NCBI GenBank assembly: GCA_025358055.1
Contig: JANYKV010000066.1
Span: 33,075 to 97,074 of the forward strand
DNA: 64,000 nucleotides
Source of the DNA: Gemmatimonadota bacterium
GTDB lineage: Bacteria > Gemmatimonadota > Gemmatimonadetes > Gemmatimonadales > GWC2-71-9
Reading direction: 5' to 3'
A program made the position numbers and the translations under genes. The notes beneath the pieces were generated by a model, which made no database searches, was not told the origin of the DNA, and saw nothing but the letters and a program-made list of their open reading frames with translations. This document shows, in pieces, positions 44,711-52,578 of this stretch. Position 1 is the first letter of the stretch, and every line of letters begins with the position of its first letter.

Positions 44711-46005
44711 CGTGGAGTCCTCCGCCGATCGGCGATCCGACGATCTGGGTGTTGAGTCCCATCGCTCTCGAGGTAGGCCTGGTTGTCGGTCGGTTCCGGG
44801 CCCCCCTCCGGTTCTCGGCGCGCATCGAGCGGAATCCACACCTCGAAAGTGGCCCCGCCGCCTATCGTTTCCAGGACATCGACGCGCCCTCGGTGCAGAT
44901 CGATGGCCTGTTTCACGATCGCCAAGCCCAATCCAGTCCCATCCGGTTTGTTGGTGAAGTACGGCTCAAAAATCCGGCGGCGTTGCGCCAGAGGAATGCC
45001 CGGACCATGGTCCATGATGCTGACGACTACCCCTTGCCCGCGCGGCCGCACTCCCACGTCGATCGGTCCCACACCTCCGGAGGCTTCGGCCCCATTGCGG
45101 ATCAGGTTCCCGAATGCGCGCCGGAGTGGATCATAGTGCCCTAGTACATTGGGCGTCGATGGTTCACGATGTAATGTCCATGTCATTTCTGGCGGAAGCG
45201 ACGTGCGAAGGATTTCCTCCAACAACTCGGCCAGGTCCACCTCCGCCGATGGGCCTTCCGGTAGGCGACCCAAATTGGCAAACTCCCGTGCCATCTGCTC
45301 CAATCGGCTTGTTTCGGCTCGCAACACCTCGAGGGACTCCACCTGGGCGGGCGAAACCGTACGCTCCAGTTGGCTGAGGGCGAATCGTACGGGGGTGAGC
45401 GGGTTCTTCATTTCGTGCGCGACCCGCCGGGCCACCTCTCGGAACGCGCGCAATCGCTCGGCCTCCAGTTCGGCTGAGCGGGCTTGCTGCAACCCTTCCG
45501 CCATTTCCCGAAGCGCAATCCGCAGATCGGCAAACTCCGGCGCTCCGCCGCGGGCGGTGTGGTCGGGGAGGGTTTCTTGACGCCGGATGTGTTTGGTCCA
45601 GCCGATTAATTCTTCGATCGGCTGGCTCAGCTGCCGGGACAGATTTCGGCCAAACACGATGGACAGATAGACCAAGAGGCTGCCGACAAATAGCACGACC
45701 AGGCTCCACCCGATCGTGCGGTACCTGCTGTAGACGACCGCCCGGCGGGCGAGCCCCAGCGCGTCATTGAGCACGATCCGGTGCCGATCACGGGCGCTTC
45801 GCTCGGCGGGCGAGAGGCGCGTCGTATCAATCGCTTGGAGCAGAATGCGCCCGGAGGCCGCCACCTGTTCGATCGTCGCTTGTCCGGCCACCGCCGTCCC
45901 CCGCCGGAGAGACAGGGTCCAACCAATGACCGCCACCCCGGTGGGCAACGCACCGAGGAGCAGCAAGGCGAGAAGGATCCGATTGCGAAAGGAAAGGCCG
46001 ACCAT
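44707..46005 (-). CDS. NtrY-like sensor histidine kinase
   Basis: The 432-residue kinase has two membrane helices (about 9-31 and 99-118) enclosing a small periplasmic loop, a HAMP-like segment, the phosphoacceptor His197 in VARRVAHEMKNPLTP and an ATPase domain (NLIRNGAEASGG, MDHGPGIP, EPYFTNKPDGTGLGLAIV). The periplasmic part is too short for a known ligand domain. It is the first gene of the operon and pairs with the overlapping NtrC-family regulator. A palindrome ACGAC-GG-GTCGT at 46016-46027 just upstream may be an autoregulatory site. Confidence 0.92.
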   Translation of the reverse strand: MVGLSFRNRILLALLLLGALPTGVAVIGWTLSLRRGTAVAGQATIEQVAASGRILLQAIDTTRLSPAERSARDRHRIVLNDALGLARRAVVYSRYRTIGWSLVVLFVGSLLVYLSIVFGRNLSRQLSQPIEELIGWTKHIRRQETLPDHTARGGAPEFADLRIALREMAEGLQQARSAELEAERLRAFREVARRVAHEMKNPLTPVRFALSQLERTVSPAQVESLEVLRAETSRLEQMAREFANLGRLPEGPSAEVDLAELLEEILRTSLPPEMTWTLHREPSTPNVLGHYDPLRRAFGNLIRNGAEASGGVGPIDVGVRPRGQGVVVSIMDHGPGIPLAQRRRIFEPYFTNKPDGTGLGLAIVKQAIDLHRGRVDVLETIGGGATFEVWIPLDARREPEGGPEPTDNQAYLESDGTQHPDRRIADRRRTPR

Positions 46006-46074
46006 GCCGAATTATACGACGGGTCGTCTGGTGGGCGCCCGCGAAGCCATCGGATGGGTCCTGTCCCAAATACT

Positions 46075-46090
46075 GTTGCATTCATGCGAC
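46075..46090. promoter_or_regulatory. Candidate activator-binding palindrome GTYGC-N6-GCGAC
   Basis: GTTGC-ATTCAT-GCGAC lies about 82 bases before the -24 element of the sigma-54 promoter at 46164. The same arrangement (GTCGC-N6-GCGAC) is found upstream of the promoter at 56414. This is the right place and symmetry for an upstream activating site of an NtrC-type protein. Confidence 0.55.
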
Positions 46091-46163
46091 ACCCCAAAAG
46101 TCTTGATGGGGACCGATTCACCCCGGAGTCCGTCATTGGCGCCAGTGGTCCCTCCCATAGTTG

Positions 46164-46179
46164 TGGCACCTGTCCTGCA
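46164..46179 (+). promoter_or_regulatory. Sigma-54 promoter of the TonB receptor operon
   Basis: TGGCAC-CTGTC-CTGCA gives the invariant GG (46165-46166) and GC (46177-46178) separated by exactly ten bases. It differs from the TGGCAC-N5-TTGCA consensus at one position. Transcription would begin near 46190, about 58 bases before the ATG. The gene for a sigma-54 activator is divergent, ending its operon start 160 bases away. Confidence 0.75.
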
Positions 46180-46181
46180 GT

Positions 46182-46212
46182 GGTTCACCCAGGCTATAGT
46201 TTTGTGTGAACC
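46182..46212. promoter_or_regulatory. 7-bp inverted repeat around the predicted start site
   Basis: GGTTCAC (46182-46188) and GTGAACC (46206-46212) flank 17 bases that include TATAGT (46195-46200). The repeat straddles the predicted sigma-54 start. It could be an operator, or TATAGT could be the -10 box of an alternative sigma-70 promoter without a good -35. Confidence 0.45.
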
Positions 46213-46247
46213 CCAAGTGCCAACCTGAATGCGTTTTTGGGAGCTCT

Positions 46248-49200
46248 ATGCGAGGCGGCGGTCAGTTGCGGCTGGGTCCCTTGGTGACGGTTATGAGTGC
46301 GGTGTTCGCGGTTTTGGTCGGTACGTCGAATGCGGCGGCCCAGAGCCTCACCTCTGGTTCTCTGCGAGGCGTCGTTCAAACAGCCACGGGTGAGCCCCTG
46401 GATGGTGTTCAGGTAACCCTGGAAAACCGAGCGGGTGGAACGGTCAAGCTGCTGGAGACCGATCGGAATGGGGCTTTCAAGATCCCGCTGATGTCTCCGG
46501 GGGAATACCGCCTTCTGGTTGAGCAGGTCGGCTTTCAGCCGGTGCGCCGTAAGGGTATTCAGGTCACGGCGGGGCAAACCACGAACGTCCTGTTTGTTCT
46601 CGAGCGGCACCCGCCACCGATCACGAGCGTCGTCGAAATCGAAGGCGCGGTCTTGGCTTCGGGTGCGGCGCCGGGCCGCCAATTCATCGGGCGTGAGTTG
46701 GAAATTCTCGATCGCCGCCGTGACCTCTCCGATCTGTCGCGCGGCAGCTCCGAAGTCCTGCAACCGGGAGATGGTCGTAACGGCTTTGCTTCCAGTACCC
46801 TTGGATTACCCGCGAATCAAGTGCGCCTATTCGTCGATGGGATCGAAGAAACGCTCCTGCGGCATCCGGGATTTCAGAGCGAGCCGATCTCGTCGCCCAT
46901 TTTCGGTCGTGACGGCCTGGAACAAGCCCAGATCATCTCGACCGGGATCGACGCGGAGTATCGCGGGGTGTTGGGCTCCATGGTGATGGCCCAAACCCGG
47001 CGCGGCTCCAATCTCCTCACATTTGCGCCGTTCGTGCGGTATAGCGGGGCGAAACTCGGCGGAGCCACGACGGACAATCCGACCGACAGCGTGGGGTCTT
47101 CGCTCCAGTTTGGGGCCGTTCTTTCCGGCGCGATCGTTCCGGATACCGCGCACTTCATGATTCGGGCGGACTATCAGTCGCTCGAAGTACCGACCGCCTT
47201 TCCGTGGCAGGTCGACACCGCGGTGTATGGCGGTCATCCGGTGGCCTTTCGGCCGGCGCTTCAGCAGGTCGCCCACGACTCCTTTGGGACGAACATTGCC
47301 GGCGCAATTTCCCCGGTGCTTCGGCGCTGGAAGGGTGGCAGCGGGCTGGCCAATCTCGACTGGCAAGTCTCGAAGAACAATCTCCTCATAGCCCGCATCG
47401 GCTTTGCGAGTTGGAAAGAAGAGCAGCCTCAGCTCGGACTCGGCCTCGAATCCGGCTCCGGCACCAACCTCGATGCGCGTGACGTGAGTTCAGGGCTGTC
47501 CCTCACGACCGCCGGCGATGGCGCCTCCAATGAGCTTCGCATCGGTTTCAGTTCCTCGCACCGGGAATGGGGCAGTCTGACGACCGCGGCACCGATTCCT
47601 TCCACGGCGCTCGCAGCCGAGGGAGTCGCGTTCGGTTTCTCTGGTGGGTTTCCCGCGACGTTCGATCGCCAGTTGATCGATTTCTCCGATGCCTTCCAGG
47701 TTGCATTTGGTTCGCACCTTCTGAAGGCCGGGCTCAACGTCGGGGCTGATTCCTACGACCAGGACTACCGCTACGGCACCTCCGGAGTTTTCTCCTTCGG
47801 CGATCTCGACCACTTCCGGGTTCCTCAAGGCGATTTCTTCCAGACTGCCGGCGCCCCGGGGTCCGCGAAGTTCACCGCGACCAATTTGGGAGTGTTCATT
47901 CAGGATGCGTGGTCACTCCTTCCGGAAATCCAGGTCTACCTCGGCCTGCGCTATGACCACCAAGCTCTGCCCACCGGGAAGCTGAGTCGGAACGTCGCGT
48001 GGCTGAACGCATCCGGCATTTTCAATGATCACCTTCCCAACGAAAAAAAAGGCCTCTCGCCCCGATTCGGGTTCGTGTGGAACGTCGAGAATCGGAGTGA
48101 GTGGTTCGTTCACGGTGGCGTGGGGTCCTATCAAGGTGCTTTGGATCCCGCCTCCTTCGCGGAAGCCATGCTCTATTCCGGGACGACCACCATTCACCGG
48201 GCGCAGGGGACAATAACCGGCTGGCCGAATGCTCCAACCGGCACGGCCCTCACGGATTTGGGGCCGCGGCTGACGATGTTCACGTTGGGCTATCGGGCCC
48301 CGCGGAGCACCAAAGCGGAATTCGGCGTCACTCGATCGCTGGGCAACTCCCTCACGCTCCGGGCCAATGCGGCGTACGCTCACGCCGACTACCTGCTGAA
48401 CCGGCTCGATCTGAATCGCGAGATCAGCACGGTGGGAACGACCCAGGAAGGCCGTCCGGTTTACGGGACATTGGTGCAACAGGGTGGTTTGGTATCCTCC
48501 CTGCCGGGGAGTAACCGTCGGTTCACCACCTTCGACATGGTGAGTGCGCTGGTCCCGACCGGTTTCTCGGATTACTACGAAGTCACCCTTGGCCTCGAGC
48601 GTCGGGTAACCCAATCGCTTTCGCTGATGGCGTCGTACACCTATTCCAAAACCACGGACAATACTGTGGGCTCGCTCTCGCCCAATCCGGCGGATCAACT
48701 CTCACCGTTCCCGGATGGACTCAACGGCGCGGACTGGACGCGCGGGCGCTCGGACTTCGACATCCCGCACCGGGTGGCAGTGACTGCGGAGTACCGCACC
48801 ACGGGCCGCAATCCAGTGACCTTTTCCGGTCGCTATCGGTGGCGCTCCGGCTTGCCGTTCACGCCGGGATTTCGCTCGGGCGTGGACGTGAACGGTGACG
48901 GGTCGGGCAACAACGACCCCGCGTTTTTGAGTTCCGCCGTGTCCGGACTCTCGGCGCTGGTGGGGTCCTGTGAATCGGGTGTCACCAATACGTTTGCCGT
49001 GCGCAATAGTTGTCGCGATCCCAGCGTGCAATCCCTCGATCTCGGATTTGCGGTCGGGCTACCAGTTGGTCGGGGCCCCGGGACGGTGTCCCTTACGGTC
49101 GACGCGTTCAATGTGGTCGGCACCGCCACCGGGCTCATCGATCACGCGCTCGTATTGATCAATCCCAATGGCGGGCTCTCGGTGGATCCTGCCGGCAACG

Positions 49201-49298
49201 TGACGCTCCCTCTGGTGGCGAACGCTCGCTTTGGCAATCTCTTGAGCCGACGAGGTGAACCGCGGATGGTTCGCATCGGGTTGAGGATGGACTACTAA
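46248..49298 (+). CDS. TonB-dependent receptor with carboxypeptidase-regulatory domain
   Basis: The 1016-residue protein has a signal peptide (VTVMSAVFAVLVGTSNAAAQ), a carboxypeptidase regulatory-like domain (SLRGVVQTATGEPLDGVQVTL, GEYRLLVEQVGFQPV), a plug-like region (NQVRLFVDGIEETLLRHPGF, GLEQAQIISTGIDAEYRG) and a long beta-barrel ending in RMDY. It is of the oar/SusC-like type with no obvious TonB box. Ligand unknown. ATG 46248 has GGGAG just ahead, and is preferred to GTG 46206. It is cotranscribed with the lipoprotein next door, and its promoter is of the sigma-54 type. Confidence 0.88.
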   Translation: MRGGGQLRLGPLVTVMSAVFAVLVGTSNAAAQSLTSGSLRGVVQTATGEPLDGVQVTLENRAGGTVKLLETDRNGAFKIPLMSPGEYRLLVEQVGFQPVRRKGIQVTAGQTTNVLFVLERHPPPITSVVEIEGAVLASGAAPGRQFIGRELEILDRRRDLSDLSRGSSEVLQPGDGRNGFASSTLGLPANQVRLFVDGIEETLLRHPGFQSEPISSPIFGRDGLEQAQIISTGIDAEYRGVLGSMVMAQTRRGSNLLTFAPFVRYSGAKLGGATTDNPTDSVGSSLQFGAVLSGAIVPDTAHFMIRADYQSLEVPTAFPWQVDTAVYGGHPVAFRPALQQVAHDSFGTNIAGAISPVLRRWKGGSGLANLDWQVSKNNLLIARIGFASWKEEQPQLGLGLESGSGTNLDARDVSSGLSLTTAGDGASNELRIGFSSSHREWGSLTTAAPIPSTALAAEGVAFGFSGGFPATFDRQLIDFSDAFQVAFGSHLLKAGLNVGADSYDQDYRYGTSGVFSFGDLDHFRVPQGDFFQTAGAPGSAKFTATNLGVFIQDAWSLLPEIQVYLGLRYDHQALPTGKLSRNVAWLNASGIFNDHLPNEKKGLSPRFGFVWNVENRSEWFVHGGVGSYQGALDPASFAEAMLYSGTTTIHRAQGTITGWPNAPTGTALTDLGPRLTMFTLGYRAPRSTKAEFGVTRSLGNSLTLRANAAYAHADYLLNRLDLNREISTVGTTQEGRPVYGTLVQQGGLVSSLPGSNRRFTTFDMVSALVPTGFSDYYEVTLGLERRVTQSLSLMASYTYSKTTDNTVGSLSPNPADQLSPFPDGLNGADWTRGRSDFDIPHRVAVTAEYRTTGRNPVTFSGRYRWRSGLPFTPGFRSGVDVNGDGSGNNDPAFLSSAVSGLSALVGSCESGVTNTFAVRNSCRDPSVQSLDLGFAVGLPVGRGPGTVSLTVDAFNVVGTATGLIDHALVLINPNGGLSVDPAGNVTLPLVANARFGNLLSRRGEPRMVRIGLRMDY

Positions 49299-50291
49299 AT
49301 GAGACACTCTGCTATCCGGCCCTTGGCCGTTGCGCTCGGCATCATCGTTGGGATGAGCGCCTGTGACAATGCGGGTTCCAGCCTGGGAATCAACCTCACG
49401 AAACAAGGGATTGTTGGGGTGCTGGTCTACCTCGATCGAGACGGCTCTCATTCGCTCACACCGCTCGATACACTGTTTGTCGGGGCGAAAGTTTCCCTTC
49501 GGATCCGAGATGGCGGGGCGATCTACAAGACGGTGTTCACCAACGCGCTGGGCCAAGCCGTTTTCGACAAGCTGCCTCTGGGCCATTATCAGTTCAGTGT
49601 GGACTCGGCGAGTCTCGGCGATTCCGTCTTTGTGGCCGCGGTGGATTCATTGGGGAAGGTCGAGCTCACGGCGCAAGACTCGATCATCGGACCGCTGCTC
49701 GTGCGGGTTGCGTTTCCCGAAGTCTCGATCCGTAAGGCGAGGTCGCTCCCTCCAGGTAAGCGGGTATTCCTGCGCGGCGTCGTCCTGGCGGGCGTACAAT
49801 CATTCCGGGATACGACCTCCTATGTCCAGGATAGTTCCGGAACCGTCCGGTTGACTCGCGTGACACTGCGGGGGGCGGTGGGCAGCACGCCTGGGGATAG
49901 CGTCAGTATTTCCGGGGTCACTTCCGCGCGGCTCGGTCAACCGACTCTGGATTTCGCGGCCCTCGCGCGCTTCGGGGCCCAACCCCAACCGATTCCGATT
50001 CCGGTGACCACGGGGAGTGCCGCCACGGCGGGGAACGGGGCGCTGGACGCCGCGTTGGTACTCATCAGCGATGCGATCATAAGCGACACGCTGCCCTCCG
50101 CTCCTGACTACAAGGTCGTGGCGAGTGACGGCAGCGGCTCCGTGACGATTCTGCTCGACGGAAATATCAACTTCCCCCGCGCCCAGTTTCGCCCCGGGCA
50201 TTCCATGAAAGCGACCGGTGTCCTCGTGCCCACCGGAGCAGGGACCTGGGTCCTGAAGCCGAGGGACGTGAACGACGTGATCGTGTTCTAG
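49299..50291 (+). CDS. Lipoprotein with SdrD-like and OB-fold domains
   Basis: The 330-residue protein has a lipobox (VGMSAC, Cys22) and so is lipidated by Lgt. An N-terminal Ig-like part (VGVLVYLDRDGSHSLTPLDT, then VFDKLPLGHYQFSVD) resembles SdrD B-repeats. A C-terminal part (VFLRGVVLAGVQSFRD, SYVQDSSGTVRLT, GDSVSISGVTSARLGQ) resembles the OB-fold of DUF5689-type proteins. The ATG follows the receptor stop directly (TAAATG), so it is surely cotranslated, and probably is the surface partner of the receptor. Confidence 0.8.
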   Translation: MRHSAIRPLAVALGIIVGMSACDNAGSSLGINLTKQGIVGVLVYLDRDGSHSLTPLDTLFVGAKVSLRIRDGGAIYKTVFTNALGQAVFDKLPLGHYQFSVDSASLGDSVFVAAVDSLGKVELTAQDSIIGPLLVRVAFPEVSIRKARSLPPGKRVFLRGVVLAGVQSFRDTTSYVQDSSGTVRLTRVTLRGAVGSTPGDSVSISGVTSARLGQPTLDFAALARFGAQPQPIPIPVTTGSAATAGNGALDAALVLISDAIISDTLPSAPDYKVVASDGSGSVTILLDGNINFPRAQFRPGHSMKATGVLVPTGAGTWVLKPRDVNDVIVF

Positions 50292-50392
50292 GCGCTCGCT
50301 GGCGAGTATGGATGGGGATGTAGTCAGGTGCTGGCGGAAACGATAGATTACAGCGAGCGGTTGGCCTCAATCACCGGATTCTCGGGAGTGGC

Positions 50393-50893
50393 ATGAGCCA
50401 GAGTCGAATCATCGTCAACGAAGGTCCGGCGCAGGCCGGCTCTAGGCGGGGCTTTTCGCTCGGCTCGGAACGGGGTTGGAAGACCCTCATGGGGTTCGCC
50501 CTCCTGTTTGCGGCCATCGGAGCCCTGGACGTTGCGCTGGCGTTCTACCCCACCGAGTTCACTTCCGTGGAATGGCGATTCAGCACGCTCGCTGCGGTGA
50601 GTTCCGGGCTTCCGCTCTTGGGGGTAGGACTGATCGGCTGGCAGGTAGCGGCGATTGGGCTCGCGGATCGAGGCGCGGTGGTAAGCGCCGCCATTGTGAA
50701 CGCCGTCGCCTCCGTGGTGATGCTCGTCGGCATGGTGAGCTTCGTGTTCACGATTGGCCCGGTGCTCGTCGCTGCTCCAGAGGTCCGGGTCGGTCTCGAG
50801 AAGGCGGCGCTGAAGTCCATCGTATTTTGGCTTCTTTTCGGTACCATGCATGGGTGGGCGAGCTTGGTAGGGTTCCGTTTCGCAAGAAAGTAA
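50393..50893 (+). CDS. Four-helix membrane protein A
   Basis: The 166-residue protein has an N-terminal cytoplasmic tail and four helices. The loop after helix 1 has FYPTEFTSVEWRFSTL, followed by LPLLGVGLIG in helix 2. This signature is shared with the next gene (FIPLELGNIDWEFGTF, LPLMGIGLVA), so the two are paralogues. The P-x-x-W-loop plus LPL-G-GL helix is reminiscent of the HpsJ-like proteins that accompany cyanobacterial exopolysaccharide and exosortase genes; this is a weak resemblance. Function unknown; it precedes the PEP-CTERM genes. Confidence 0.65.
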   Translation: MSQSRIIVNEGPAQAGSRRGFSLGSERGWKTLMGFALLFAAIGALDVALAFYPTEFTSVEWRFSTLAAVSSGLPLLGVGLIGWQVAAIGLADRGAVVSAAIVNAVASVVMLVGMVSFVFTIGPVLVAAPEVRVGLEKAALKSIVFWLLFGTMHGWASLVGFRFARK

Positions 50894-50954
50894 GCGGACC
50901 GCTGTGGCGCTCGTGCAGCGGCGCTGCAGAATGCATGCGGCAATTCGGCGGGTT

Positions 50955-50982
50955 TTGAAAAGTTAAAGCGTTTTGCTAGAAT
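50955..50982 (+). promoter_or_regulatory. Sigma-70-type promoter before membrane protein B
   Basis: TTGAAA (50955-50960), a 16-base spacer and TAGAAT (50977-50982) lie 35 bases before the ATG at 51018. It would drive membrane protein B and the first PEP-CTERM gene. Confidence 0.6.
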
Positions 50983-51017
50983 GACTTAAGACATCTCTCT
51001 TTTCGCGAAACCAGGGC

Positions 51018-51548
51018 ATGACTATTGCAAACAGCGGTAGTGCGCAAGAAAACCTAGGATCCGTGCCAGATTCTCAGGCGTCGATTGACTCGATTCTTTG
51101 GGCTACTGGGTGGGGTCTGCTGGGGGCTGGAGTGGTCAGTCTGGTTACCACCTTCATTCCCCTTGAGTTGGGCAATATTGATTGGGAATTCGGCACTTTT
51201 GGCGAGTTTGCGGCCACAACTAGCCTACCGTTAATGGGGATTGGGCTGGTTGCCGCGATGGCTCTTCGCCGCGGGACTCGTTGGAGCGTGGTTCTTTGCG
51301 CAGTCTGTCTGGTGGTGCTCAGTCTAGCGTCAGCGCTGTCGCTGTTTATATTGATGACAGATCTTCCGCTTATTTGGAATGCAACGGCCCCGGCTGGTGG
51401 TTTGCAGATTACGGCCCAGGCCTTCTCGGTTCGCATAGCGTTTATAAAAGCGGTTGGTATTAGTGTTCTTCTGGTCACGGGTGTGACTCTCAGCGCTGGC
51501 TATCAGGTTCGGAATCTTCTGTTACGCGAAAGGTCTCGACATGTTTAG
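51018..51548 (+). CDS. Four-helix membrane protein B
   Basis: The 176-residue protein has four helices and the same loop signature as the previous gene (FIPLELGNIDWEFGTF then LPLMGIGLVAAM). Codon use is less GC-rich than its neighbours (many A/T third positions). Its end overlaps the first PEP-CTERM gene by eight bases, so the two are made together. A link to export or anchoring of the PEP-CTERM protein is plausible but inferred from position. Confidence 0.65.
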   Translation: MTIANSGSAQENLGSVPDSQASIDSILWATGWGLLGAGVVSLVTTFIPLELGNIDWEFGTFGEFAATTSLPLMGIGLVAAMALRRGTRWSVVLCAVCLVVLSLASALSLFILMTDLPLIWNATAPAGGLQITAQAFSVRIAFIKAVGISVLLVTGVTLSAGYQVRNLLLRERSRHV

Positions 51549-52227
51549 GAAAACATTTGGATTGGCGGTCGCAACCACTGTATTGGCCAGCTCCCAGGCC
51601 AATGCGAGCGTGTATTGCTTCCACAGTGGAGCGTTCTCGGCTTGTGCCAGCGCGATCGTGTTGGTGCACCCCACCTTCACCTCGTTGAGGATTCAGGTTC
51701 AGAACCTGAGCGGGATTCAGGGGAACACCGTGTATTCCCTGACGGGCGTGGGACTCTACTACCTCGGAGCCACCTCACCGTATACCGGGAATCTCACCCT
51801 GACCAGCCCCCTGACCAATTGGAAGAACGGGTTTGGGTTTATCAAGAACCTTGGGGGCCCTTCGGGTGGTGCCACGTTTCTTGGAGGGGCCGGCAAGACC
51901 GGACCGAACTATGCCGGGCTCTTGGGTTGCGGTCTTGGTAACATCCCCGCTGCTCAGGGCACCAATACGTGCAGCACCCCTCAGACGTTCGTGTTCAGCC
52001 TGACCAATACCTCGAATTTCTCGCTACAGAATCTCGACATTGCCTTCGAGGGGTTCCGATGGCAGAAGCAAACCGGTGGATTCTTACCTCAGGACGGCTT
52101 CCGTTGCTTTCAGAGCGATCCGAACTGTGTGACGGTGCCGGAGCCCCTGTCGATGACCCTGCTCGCCACCGGCCTCGTTGGCTTGGCCGGAGCGGGCGCC
52201 CTCCGCCGCCGTCGTCGGAGCAAGTAG
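51541..52227 (+). CDS. PEP-CTERM protein 1
   Basis: The 228-residue protein has a signal peptide (GLAVATTVLASSQANA) and a C-terminal sorting signal: VPEPLSMTLLATGLVGLAGA followed by GALRRRRRSK. This is the PEP-CTERM tripartite tail (motif, helix, basic end) that is cut by an exosortase. The mature part has six cysteines in three places (VYCFHSGAFSAC, LLGC...TNTC, FRCFQSDPNC), probably three disulfides. The paralogue at 52579 keeps all six. It is probably a surface or biofilm-matrix protein. Confidence 0.93.
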   Translation: MFRKTFGLAVATTVLASSQANASVYCFHSGAFSACASAIVLVHPTFTSLRIQVQNLSGIQGNTVYSLTGVGLYYLGATSPYTGNLTLTSPLTNWKNGFGFIKNLGGPSGGATFLGGAGKTGPNYAGLLGCGLGNIPAAQGTNTCSTPQTFVFSLTNTSNFSLQNLDIAFEGFRWQKQTGGFLPQDGFRCFQSDPNCVTVPEPLSMTLLATGLVGLAGAGALRRRRRSK

Positions 52228-52255
52228 TCCGAACCTAGTTCCAGCCTCACACCCC

Positions 52256-52291
52256 AAAGGAGCCCCGGTCCATCTGGACCGGGGCTCCTTT
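52256..52291 (+). terminator. Long perfect hairpin terminator
   Basis: AAAGGAGCCCCGGTCCA (52256-52272) and TGGACCGGGGCTCCTTT (52275-52291) pair over 17 bases, with a TC at the centre. The A-rich start and T-rich end make it suitable in both directions. It ends the membrane protein B/PEP-CTERM 1 transcript. Confidence 0.9.
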
Positions 52292-52361
52292 GCTTGCCCC
52301 CTTTGCTGAGCATGCCCTACACCATTGATGTGGGCAGGATACACCATCGCTGCACTCCTTG

Positions 52362-52420
52362 ACATGTATAATAGTTATATGGTGTGTTTGTAAGTAATTA
52401 TAAATCAATTATATACATGT
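52362..52420. promoter_or_regulatory. AT-rich block with 9-bp inverted repeat
   Basis: ACATGTATA (52362-52370) and TATACATGT (52412-52420) are exact inverted copies 41 bases apart, inside an unusually AT-rich block (about 52355-52435) in a GC-rich genome. It lies just upstream of the sigma-54 promoter at 52444, in the place of an activator-binding or DNA-bending region. TATAAT occurs at 52367 but without a good -35. Confidence 0.5.
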
Positions 52421-52443
52421 TGATAGACTGACCAGATGTATTT

Positions 52444-52458
52444 CGGCATGCCAGTTGC
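52444..52458 (+). promoter_or_regulatory. Sigma-54 promoter of PEP-CTERM gene 2
   Basis: CGGCAT-GCCAG-TTGC has GG at 52445-52446 and GC at 52457-52458, exactly ten bases apart, and matches TGGCAC-N5-TTGC at eight of ten positions. Transcription would start near 52470 and leave a leader of about 108 bases before the ATG at 52579. Confidence 0.65.
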
Positions 52459-52578
52459 CAATGAAGGTGGGTGCCCTCAGTACGCCGACAATCGAACGTG
52501 CCTCGACCGGGATTGGGCTTGGCAACCCCTTCCGACACCCAGAATTGCTTCGGCGCACCAACGCCATTGGAGAGTCCG

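Noticed and set aside
50905..50919. GG-N10-GC pattern TGGCGC-N5-CAGC before membrane protein B
   Set aside because: The -12 element is CAGC and not TTGC, and a better sigma-70 pair lies just downstream at 50955-50982.
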